A stretch of DNA of 64,000 nucleotides, taken from Scedosporium boydii (taxonomy: Eukaryota; Ascomycota; Sordariomycetes; Microascales; Microascaceae). Position 1 is the stretch's first letter. Every line of letters starts with the position of its first letter. Positions 56,128 to 64,000 of this stretch are shown here, one piece after another. The notes under the pieces are model-generated. The model was not told the origin of the DNA, did not search any database, and saw nothing but the letters and a program-made list of their open reading frames with translations. The translations under genes and the position numbers were made by a program. The stretch is taken from contig NJFT01000044.1 in the NCBI GenBank assembly GCA_002221725.1, forward strand, positions 124,001 through 188,000, written 5' to 3'.

Positions 56128-56217
56128 GGCAAGATGGCTGAGTTCTTAAAACGTTGGCCTGCTACCAGTAGTGAGCCAATCCCTTCGGGGGGGTGAGTTC
56201 GAATCTCACTCTTGTCG
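56128..56217 (+). tRNA. tRNA-Ser (anticodon GCT), 9-nt intron, degenerate D arm
   Basis: Acceptor stem GGCAAGA (56128-56134) pairs with TCTTGTC (56210-56216), with discriminator G at 56217. The anticodon stem is TTGGC/GCCAA (56154-56158 and 56175-56179); the loop reads CT-GCT-A followed by an inserted CCAGTAGTG (56165-56173) at the usual tRNA intron position after base 37. A long variable arm (CCC/GGG around TTC) and a perfect T arm (GTGAG-TTCGAAT-CTCAC) mark a class II serine tRNA. The D arm is poor: the invariant GG of the D loop is missing and one stem pair is mismatched, so this copy may be a tRNA pseudogene. B box intact, A box weak. Confidence 0.65.
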
Positions 56218-56357
56218 TTCATATTTTTTGCCCTCCCTTTGTGGAAAAGGGGACTGGGCTCATCTGCGCCGGTGAACCGACCAATTGCAAAAAATAGATA
56301 CACAAACACACATACACAGCAGAAACTACGCCCGTCTCTCTCTGGAGGCCCCCAGCC

Positions 56358-59023
56358 TTATGGCTCCTGATCCGCTATGGTCCTAATCCTGGATTGTATC
56401 TCGTAAAAGAGAGGCTCGCCCTCCCGGATGGGAAATGCTTGAAGAGCTGCCCTCCGCATCAATCGTCGGGGAGCCCTCCTTCCTGTAAAGAGCTCAAACT
56501 GAGCAAAGCCTTGTTCCGGGAGGAGGTCAAGGCCATCCATTGTGACCCAGCCTCTGTGCGAATGTTGTCTCGCCTGCTCCAATAATGGGGTGTCGAGGGT
56601 CTTGTATCCCAGCTCGATGACCACTCCGCCAGTTGGGCTTGTCAGCCAACTCTCAGGGGCGGTAAAGTCGGGCGAGGGTAGATCTCCAATCTTGTGGGTA
56701 GGTATGCAAGAAAGGATCATCGTCGGTGGATTAAACGAACACGGCCAAGGCCCGTCTTTATTCTCTAGGACGTGAAATTTCGCAGCCTTTTTGGTGTTAT
56801 TACGTCCTGGTCCGAGACGAGGTAGACCAACTTCATTGAGCAGAGTCATGAAGTGACTCACGAGATCGTGTGCTTTTCCTGGAGTGCGGTTATAAATGAC
56901 GATATTCCTCACGCCGAGCTGAAGCAAGGCATAAACGGCAGCCCTCGCCATGCCTCCAGCCCCAACTACGACAGCAGTTGACGCGGATCGCACAGCGTTA
57001 GCCGGAGACAGACCCCGACGGACACACGCTCTGATTCCGATCCAGTCGGTATTCTCCCCGAACAGCGCCATAACAGGGCCCACTCTGTTGGACTCTCGAA
57101 TTAATACGTTGACGTCTGGAACGGTTCCGTCGGAATTAAGGCGGCGGACGGGAATCAAGGTGTTAACAGCCCCGAGTGCTTTGGCATGGGGGCTGAGAGA
57201 ATCGGTGAGCTGAATAATATCCACCTTGAAAGGAAGTCCAACTGACGCACCCGCAAATGAAGGATCCTTAATGAGAGGGGTTAGTTTATCAATAGTGTCT
57301 GCCGAATAAGGCGAATAGTTGTACGGAATCCCGCAACCTTCGAGGGCGGCATTGTGCATTGCTGGCGAAAGACTGTAATCGACGTTAGCGCCGAAGACGT
57401 AAAGCTTCATCGGGTCGAAGACAAAGGATGAGTACAGTGCCCTGGTGGCCTCTATCGCTGTAATGCACGGGAAGTCTGGTGTTCGGGCAGCGGCGTGAAG
57501 GGTTGAAGAGGGTTTCGGCGCGACTGGGGTTAAAATAGGATTAAAGCATGCGGAATGCCGGCCTAGGAGACCGGAATTGTAGGCGATCACTGGTAGAGGC
57601 AAATCTCGGAGCCTCTTTACGGAGAAGCGTAGATGGTCCGCAGAAAAGTTGTCCTGCAAGCTCGCAGCCGGACGTACAAACCGCACGAGGTCGCATCCCA
57701 AGCTTTTGGCGCGCTGATACCGAGATATCCAGATGGGTGACTCCCAGGAATCTTCGCCGATGGTGCATTCAAGATTGGCTATTATCTTACTCCGGTGTTG
57801 GGTAGAGATAATACGGGAAATATCGTCATCCCCAAGTCGCAGATCGACGGTTACGAATTCCGCTGCCAGTCGGAGACCATGGCCAACAGCACTCATATAT
57901 AGAAGCTGCCAGCCGGTGTCTGCGTGGGAATTCCTCGGTGCTAAAACATGAAAGACAATAGGCAACACGGTATTGCGTCGAATGTTTCCAACGACTCTTG
58001 CGATTTCTCTGGCCCGATCGAAGCTGATCCCGGAGTTGCGGGCATGGGGCGTCTCGGACGTCTGGCTATTATTGGTACCCCTCTGAAGCCAGAGATCATC
58101 AACGACAATCTCGATTGCGTCCGCGCCGGTCTCAATTTCCTCAATCTCGATATCTGAGCTCAACAGAGAGGAAAGGGGCATGGACACGGCATACGTGAAA
58201 TCTCTCGCTTCGGTGGGCATGTTTGCTAGTGGGAATGCCGTCTCAATAAACGGTATGGACTCGAGGGGCATAAGGAGGGATAGGAATTTCAGAAAGTGTC
58301 TTTCAGCCCGCTTCAGAGTCAGATACGGTGCTAATGATCTGCAAGCCATAGAGTCGTCCTGATCACGATCGGGCGTGGGGAGAGTCGGGCGTTCAGTAAC
58401 ATTGAAGAAGTGAAAATTTGTACAGGTATGAAAGACTGCTCCGCTAGCATTTAGAAGGTTTGCCATCTTGGCCCTGTCTAGAATTTTAAGGTGCTCTTGG
58501 ACTGCCTCAGCATCTCTACTGATGAGGATAACTGGGCTCGTGGCGCATAGGTCGCGGAGGAGAGTCAGGATGTTTCGCTCCAGCCAGGAACAAATGATCA
58601 CGCAACCAGTGGAGTGGTTAGCGAGCACAGACTTGAGAACGTTGGCCTGTTCCGCCTGGCATTTCGCAGGCCCCTCGAGTCTCCGAAACTCGGCGCTAGT
58701 TAAGCAGACAGTCTGCTGAAAGATCTTTTCCAGGTCAACCATCATACGTTCCATGGCAGCGCAGGCAATAACGCCTAACGTGGACTTGCCAGAGCCTCGG
58801 ATGCCAACCAGCACAATCGAAGCGTCGGGGGCGAATTGACACGCAGCTGGTGTTGGAGGACCCGACGCTCCGATAAGATCGGTGGCTCCGTGATCGATCC
58901 CATTGCCTTTGCCGATTAGAACATTGTCTTATCATGGAAATGGTAGAATGGGAAGAACCAACCGTTCGGCCAGGGTCGGTCGACGACGGGATCACCCGCG
59001 ACCGTGTCAACTTGGCTGGGCAT
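56358..59023 (-). CDS. Quinate repressor-like protein (QutR/qa-1S family)
   Basis: About 865 aa, corresponding to the last three domains of the pentafunctional AROM protein, the known origin of QutR. Shikimate-kinase-like domain: P-loop VLVGIRGSGKSTLG at about residues 48-61. Dehydroquinase-like domain: the Schiff-base Lys position is Arg (CDLVRFVR) and the catalytic His region is lost, so inactive. Shikimate-dehydrogenase-like domain: VDYSLSPAMHN, SVGLPFK, GAVNTL, ENTDWIG and VVGAGGMARAAVYALL. The main frame (from 58927) has no early ATG; ATG 59023 plus intron 58995-58928 gives an in-phase 9-codon first exon, but this is tentative. QutR proteins sense quinate-pathway metabolites and bind the activator QutA. 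A QutA-like gene is divergent 825 bases away, as for qa-1S/qa-1F of Neurospora. Confidence 0.82.
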
Positions 59024-59848
59024 TGGAAGTTCCGCGGATCAGAGAGACGCTGGATACACAAGCTCACGAATGTTTGGATGATGATGTCCCGTTCACCCCC
59101 AGCGCTATCCCGAGACATAGAAAGCGGAAATCAACAAGGGCAGCTCGGTAATAGTGACGAAATTCGTCCAGAAAAGAGAAGCTATAATTTCTGATCGATT
59201 TCCTGGTGCATAAACTAGCAGCAGCGCAGTTAGGAATGGAGGAGGCAAGGTGGTTGCAGCGAGGCACTTCGACATTGCTGATTTCTCCCCGCACAATCAG
59301 CAATCGATCCTCCTCACTTTTCACTGCAACTCGCTAGCGGGCATCATCTTGAAGTAACGAAGGCCAGCCAAGTACCCCCAGAGTACCATTGCCTTCAAGC
59401 TTGACCTCCCATCCCCGGTCCTCGACCCCGCTCTAGGTCTGCTTTAGGCACTACTACCTAAGTAGGAAAGGTTCTAATCCTCTGACTGACGCGATACTTC
59501 GTTACAAGTTGTTTCCCCAGACTCCTCCTCACACCCTCCCCACAATCATACCTACACACTTCACTGTCCGTGCAAGGAGCCGATTGTGGGGAGTAGGGAG
59601 GGTCCGCTAACTTTCCCCTCGCGTTCTCATGCTCCCTGGCATCAAATCTTACAACATAGACAGTAAGATGAGAGCAATATACCAGCAGCACTGCCGTTTG
59701 CCGTCCTGCCTTTCTCTGTCGACCCAGCCGTCTGGGCCATATCGATTTCTTCTAACGGGGAAGAGAACGCCACTCAATGGCTTCATAAGTCATTAGCCTA
59801 GGACACTCTCTGATTATTTCCATGGCCTAATATCTGGAAATATCCATT
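59024..59848. promoter_or_regulatory. Divergent promoter between QutR-like and QutA-like genes
   Basis: About 825 bases with no gene. I looked for the Neurospora qa activator site pattern (GGRTAARYRYTTATCC) and saw no full match. Confidence 0.45.
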
Positions 59849-62041
59849 ATGCCACAAAATTCGAAGCGGTCCGTAGCAGCCTCCGATACGGGCGATCCCA
59901 GCTCAGATCCCAATATCATACAACCCAAGAGGCGGAGGGTATCGCGGGCATGCGACACCTGCCGAAGCGCCAAAGACAAATGCGATGGAGCAAAACCACA
60001 ATGTCAGCGGTGCATCTCGATGCAGCGACGATGTACCTATTTGAATCCCGAGAAGCGAAGAGGAATCAGGACTGGCTACTTGCGCGCCATCGAAGTTGCC
60101 CTGGCCCTTCTGCTCGAGTGCGTTCCCGCATGTCAAAACGTGCTGCTTGTAGCTTTATCCGGACAGGAAGAGGATGGATACCAAGATTATTTTCTCGATA
60201 AGGACTCCCCGGCGGCCGAGGCGCTGCTCAAGAGATGGCACCAGAGCCAGGCGTATCAGAACATCGACCGCCTGATTTCAAAGGATGGAAGCACACCCCG
60301 AAGCGATCCCCCTGCTGGTGATGATCGTTGCGATAATATTGCTGGGCCTGTCCCCCGATCCATTGATCCAGTACTACCAGCAGGCCTTCGAGCTGAAGCG
60401 AGTGGCGAATTGGACAGATGGCGTGTCACATCTCCGGACTTCGTACAGGATCGAGCAGCGTTGGCGCTTCCAGAATTACCACCTAATTTTCGACACTACC
60501 TTGACGTCTACCACAATTATTCCCACAGCTGGTTCCCAATTCTGCAGGAGGAGATCCTGACGCAAGCCATGGCCTCATACCCCTCAATGGGGTTGCGTGT
60601 TGATCCGAGAAGCCACGGATACGGTGCACATTCCGAGCTATGGAGTGCGTTGGCCGTCGGGGCTGCATTGGATTCCCGTCAACAATCTCTGGTTTCCGAT
60701 GGGCATCTGCGCAGTCCATTCGGCATAGGGAGGCCAAGTGATCCTACCTCGCGGAAGACACATTCCCACATCTACTCCACGGCTCGGTATCTCATCCCGC
60801 CTGAGGACGGAAAATTGGACGGATCTCACGTGCGCTCTCTTCTCCTACTCTCCCTAGTTAAGATCACCGATGACGAAATCAACGCAGCCTGGCTGCTGGT
60901 AGGCCAAGCTGTTCGGCTTTTCCTACATCTACAGCTTCCACGACAATGTAGTCGCGAAGAAGCGACTTTCGCCAAGCAAGACCTGATTGTTTTCATGGCC
61001 TGCTTCATACTAGATACCCTCGTTTCTCTCAGACTCGAAAAGCCGTCTCATCTAAGACCGGGAGACCTTCCAGATACACTTCACCCGAGTCATCCACAAT
61101 TCAGACTCTTTTCGGCCACTCAAGAGCCCCTGGGGACGATTTCCTCACCATCTCCACTGGCGGGATTATTTCAACAATATAAATTTTCGCGAATTCTGAA
61201 CCACCATCTATGCTCTCGAACAGGTGGAACTTCAACCCTTCCGGGATCCAGCCCCGTTGACCTAGTCCAGTCTCTTGATCCGCCATTCCATTTCTGTAAC
61301 GCCCTCGTCCACGCAGATCTCACGCCGAAAGTTCCCACTGCATCTCTGGTTCATGCCGGATTCTTGACGGCGTCAGTTCTAATTTCGCCAATATCAATGC
61401 CGCGATTGATAGAAAGTTTAGTCGACGTCGCCGCACATTGCATCTCGAGCGCAGGCGCACATGGCTCACCTATACTTTTGACTTTATACCTGGAGCTCGC
61501 GACTGGCAATCACCGCATGCAGTGTTTGAAAGCGGATGACCAGATACGGATGCTTGAAATTCTAAGTATCCTCAAAGGTCGACATGAAAGTAGTCGGCAT
61601 ACTCATTTATTTGGTATGACACCGCGACCCGCAATGGAAGGTCTAACTCCAGACCAGGCCGCTCCAGGCCCGATGTTCGGGGGCGATAGCTTAGGAATGC
61701 CCGAATACATCCGCGCGGGAGATATCTCAGATACCAGAGTACCCTACAACAACAATCCCGTGGCACCCGGCGCCATTCAATCTAGGGCAGATACTAGTTC
61801 TGATGCCGCAGTAAGATTAGATCCGCTTCTGGTCGGCGATTTAAACAATGATAATCAAAGCATGGTGGATCTAGGGAGGCTGGGGGCATGTAGTGTGGAC
61901 TACGACGCCATACTCGATGAGCTTTCATCGCTGGACTATGTGGATAACATAGAACCGGACCCGCAGTTCCTGGCTAACCTAGGATTTGCTCCGGGCTGCG
62001 AGCCGAATGAGATGTTCAATGGGAACTTCGGCTCGTTTTAG
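59849..62041 (+). CDS. Zn2Cys6 transcription activator, QutA/qa-1F-like
   Basis: 730 aa, uninterrupted. Residues about 31-60 form the zinc cluster (RVSRACDTCRSAKDKCDG...CQRC...CTY), followed by RRGIRTGYLRAIEVALALLL, the linker and helix typical of QutA/qa-1F and XlnR-type regulators. The fungal transcription factor domain spans about 215-420 (LDVYHNYSHSWFPILQEE; LWSALAVGAALDSRQ; VRSLLLLSLVKI; LVGQAVRLFLHLQLPR). The C-terminus is acidic (Asp/Asn/Leu-rich, VDYDAILDELSSLDYVDNIE), consistent with activation. Divergent from the QutR-like gene. In quinate systems the activator drives the catabolic genes and is held inactive by QutR. The family call rests on the cluster-linker motif and on this neighbour. 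Confidence 0.85.
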   Translation: MPQNSKRSVAASDTGDPSSDPNIIQPKRRRVSRACDTCRSAKDKCDGAKPQCQRCISMQRRCTYLNPEKRRGIRTGYLRAIEVALALLLECVPACQNVLLVALSGQEEDGYQDYFLDKDSPAAEALLKRWHQSQAYQNIDRLISKDGSTPRSDPPAGDDRCDNIAGPVPRSIDPVLPAGLRAEASGELDRWRVTSPDFVQDRAALALPELPPNFRHYLDVYHNYSHSWFPILQEEILTQAMASYPSMGLRVDPRSHGYGAHSELWSALAVGAALDSRQQSLVSDGHLRSPFGIGRPSDPTSRKTHSHIYSTARYLIPPEDGKLDGSHVRSLLLLSLVKITDDEINAAWLLVGQAVRLFLHLQLPRQCSREEATFAKQDLIVFMACFILDTLVSLRLEKPSHLRPGDLPDTLHPSHPQFRLFSATQEPLGTISSPSPLAGLFQQYKFSRILNHHLCSRTGGTSTLPGSSPVDLVQSLDPPFHFCNALVHADLTPKVPTASLVHAGFLTASVLISPISMPRLIESLVDVAAHCISSAGAHGSPILLTLYLELATGNHRMQCLKADDQIRMLEILSILKGRHESSRHTHLFGMTPRPAMEGLTPDQAAPGPMFGGDSLGMPEYIRAGDISDTRVPYNNNPVAPGAIQSRADTSSDAAVRLDPLLVGDLNNDNQSMVDLGRLGACSVDYDAILDELSSLDYVDNIEPDPQFLANLGFAPGCEPNEMFNGNFGSF

Positions 62042-63355
62042 AGTCAAGTGGAACCAAACATCACACTGTTCGGCGCCTTTGAGCAATAGCGGCGATACAG
62101 AGGGAAGGGAATGACTTCGGGAATGACTTCGATCACCTTTCCCCTACCCTCATGATTTACGTCATGTTGGAGGAGATATTTTACTGTGCTTGACTGCCCC
62201 TCAACTTGTTCAAAGAATAAATGAACAAGTTCAATGGAACTAAAATACCCCAGTGCCGAATCGAACACTTGTAAATGAAGGAGTAAGGCCAGGGGAAAAC
62301 TTGAATCTGCCCAAAATTTACCGTTCCTCTCGCCTGAACCTTACGACTGCTTCATGTACCTTTGTACTTCCCGCCCACTTAGCGCTAGTGGGCTATTTTC
62401 TCTGCTAATCTTGGCTCGCGCAAACCTACGTCGTGCACTAGTTCTCAATCTCCGAGGAGGGGCTTGACAATGACCACGCAGGCCTAGGTCGGGAATTAAG
62501 ATTGGACTTTCCACAGGTATCTCATCTTCCAAAACACCCAGTTCGGATCACTGCCATTACCCAATTACGGCCCGACGGGAGAGCAAGTTGAGGAATAATT
62601 TCCATGAAGTAGCATTGATGTTCCTCATACTTCCGTATTTGATCGATCATTTGTGTCATCCCCCGTACGCTATCGTGTTACATCGCGGTCTTCTCCGGCA
62701 ATGCCTTTATCCGCCCCCTGTCTTCCCCAAGATTGATTACGAAGTACGAAGTACTTGATGTCCCATCTAGTTTACCTCTCTGTTGGGACAGACTCAGCCC
62801 ACCCGTTCTTCTACCAACGTCTAAGAGGGCGGCGAGCTCGGGCTGGCGTTGGACGTGGGCAGCGTGGTGTGAACCAATCAGTAGCTGGGCCAGCAAAGCC
62901 GGTGCCTCGGCTCTCTCGTGAATAGGATTGATATTTTTGACACAGTCTCGGCAAGTGGTGTACATGATCCCGAACGCAAAGCAATGCTCTTGAGGTAGGG
63001 GAAGAGGAACCGGGCATACCCGCCGGGGGATAATATCTCGGCGCACTGTACGAAGGTAAACCTCTACATGCAGGCGAAGAGAGAGGTGGCCCGCCCGGTG
63101 TCCGCGCACATCGAAGCATGATGTATCAGTGGCTATACCAAGGTGAGATGCTTGTGATCGCCAATTATCTCTTATTGAAGTGTTACATTTTTCGATGTCG
63201 CACGCCACAGTCATTTCCAAGTACGGAATTTGGAATTAGTTTAGTCTCACAAGCATCTTCGAGCGATCCAACATCTCCTAATTTCCCTCCACCAAGGTTA
63301 ATTGTTTACGAGGGTGCTCGAGGAACGTCCGAGCCAGACCTCAAGGCAATTCGCT
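62042..63355. other. Convergent intergenic region
   Basis: 3' flanks of the QutA-like gene and the MFS gene. A minus-strand ORF at 62678-63220 (180 codons) has a few protein-like stretches but no motif I recognise; I do not call it. Confidence 0.4.
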
Positions 63356-64000
63356 CTAGAGCCTCACTGTCGTTTTTGCGCGCAGCCATTCGCCATATCT
63401 ATAGAATAAAATCGGAGCGGGAACAAAGCCCATGGCAAGAAGACCCAGCAGCGAATTTCCCCAGCCGTAACCAAGCGCCTTATACATGCTCGGCCCTACC
63501 AGAGGTAAGAACGTGCTTGAAAGGAATCGCAGAAGGTTGTTGGCTCCCAGGGCGGATGCGGCGCCGTCGGAACCAAACAGATCGACGAGATATAGTTGCG
63601 TGGGCATCTGCGACTGGTAAGTGACCCTCTGCGTACTCACGGCAGACCACGAAGTATAACCTACAATGACGAAAAAAGCGCCAAATCCGATAAAGACTGT
63701 GCCTATCGCGGGCACAATCCAGTGGACTTTGTAGTGTACAGTCCAGCCGTAGATAAACAAACCCACACCGACCAGGGGACTGAACCAGATCATCGGCACG
63801 AGACGACGTTCGGGCCCTGGTCGTTCCATACCGCCGGGCAGCGTACGACTCTTCTGCATACGGTCGCTGAGAGCTCTAAAAGCGAGCATGGCTGCGACGA
63901 GAGCCACACCAAGACCGAGGTACACTAGCCCCGACATGGAGGTACTGAAGCCATACTGCCCCTCAAACACCTTAGTAAAGGTTGTAAAGAGAAGATACAT
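63356..64000 (-). CDS. MFS transporter, DHA1 (drug:H+ antiporter-1) type, C-terminal part (partial)
   Basis: At least five membrane helices of the C-terminal half of a 12-TM carrier. The frame is open to the right edge (64000), so the N-terminal half lies outside; the methionine at the edge is probably internal. Typical DHA1 features are SDRMQKSR and PERRLVPMIWFSPLVGVGLFIYGW (the loop and helix 8 region), then SMYKALGYGWGNSLLGLLAM and the C-terminal basic end. A GTGAGT...CAG segment of 33 nt near 63630 looks like an intron but is in frame and too short to call. It does not look like the quinate permease QutD, which belongs to the sugar-porter family. Substrate unknown. Confidence 0.82.
   Translation of the reverse strand: MYLLFTTFTKVFEGQYGFSTSMSGLVYLGLGVALVAAMLAFRALSDRMQKSRTLPGGMERPGPERRLVPMIWFSPLVGVGLFIYGWTVHYKVHWIVPAIGTVFIGFGAFFVIVGYTSWSAVSTQRVTYQSQMPTQLYLVDLFGSDGAASALGANNLLRFLSSTFLPLVGPSMYKALGYGWGNSLLGLLAMGFVPAPILFYRYGEWLRAKTTVRL

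Noticed and set aside
62678..63220. 180-codon minus-strand ORF after the QutA-like gene
   Set aside because: No motif or splice partner; cysteines and histidines are present but not in a known arrangement, so it was not called.
63600..63640. Possible 33-nt intron (GTGAGT...CAG) in the right-edge MFS gene
   Set aside because: It is in frame and shorter than fungal spliceosomal introns normally are, so it was left as coding sequence.

Overview
This window looks like nuclear DNA from a filamentous ascomycete (Pezizomycotina; probably Eurotiales, such as an Aspergillus or Penicillium relative, but I cannot name a species). The reasons are: genes on both strands with short spliceosomal introns of about 46-92 nt, CTAAC/CTGAC-like branch sites and GTRNGT donors; many families typical of moulds (Zn2Cys6 regulators, AA9 monooxygenase, CBM20 alpha-amylase, NACHT/ankyrin proteins, an AROM-derived quinate repressor); and no operon structure. 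Intron positions were worked out by hand from frame, splice dinucleotides and family motifs. In the multi-exon genes called with confidence, the summed exon length is divisible by three.

Layout. 0-2.3 kb: C-terminal part of a NACHT-type ankyrin protein running off the left edge. 4.7-9.8 kb: an allantoate-permease-type MFS transporter followed by a Zn2Cys6 regulator, a possible transporter/regulator pair. 10.7-21 kb: an accessory stretch with lineage-restricted genes (a cysteine-rich F-box-like protein, a DUF6914-like gene, an F-box protein, an AA9 monooxygenase, a decaying unknown gene, and a G-alpha-like protein with an extra N-terminal domain). Several of these carry single-base frame breaks. 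21.3-25.6 kb: a short-chain dehydrogenase with a probable GC-AG intron and a six-exon cytochrome P450. 26.4-29.4 kb: an intact 996-aa rvt-type gene, a domesticated cellular reverse transcriptase relative and the most unusual gene here. 29.6-38.3 kb: a tandem GFA-domain protein, a secreted beta-propeller protein, a secreted alpha-amylase with CBM20 and an HNH-type protein. 39.3-48.4 kb: a FAD monooxygenase, a secreted M28-type metallopeptidase, a badly broken LysM/GH18-type chitinase relic and an HMT1/ATM1-like ABC half transporter. 49-55.4 kb: an APH-like kinase, a small unknown protein, a six-exon CobW/ZNG1-type zinc GTPase and a small unknown globular protein. 56.1-64 kb: a tRNA-Ser(GCT)-like locus, a quinate-repressor (QutR)-like gene divergent from a QutA-like Zn2Cys6 activator, and the C-terminal part of an MFS transporter cut by the right edge.

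Functional themes are plant-polymer and nutrient use (amylase, AA9, peptidase, quinate-type regulators, permeases), metal and xenobiotic handling (zinc GTPase, HMT-like ABC protein, P450, FAD monooxygenase, GFA protein), and NLR/STAND-like or signalling proteins of the kind seen in fungal self/non-self systems. I see no intact transposon, CRISPR array, rRNA or phage-like element.
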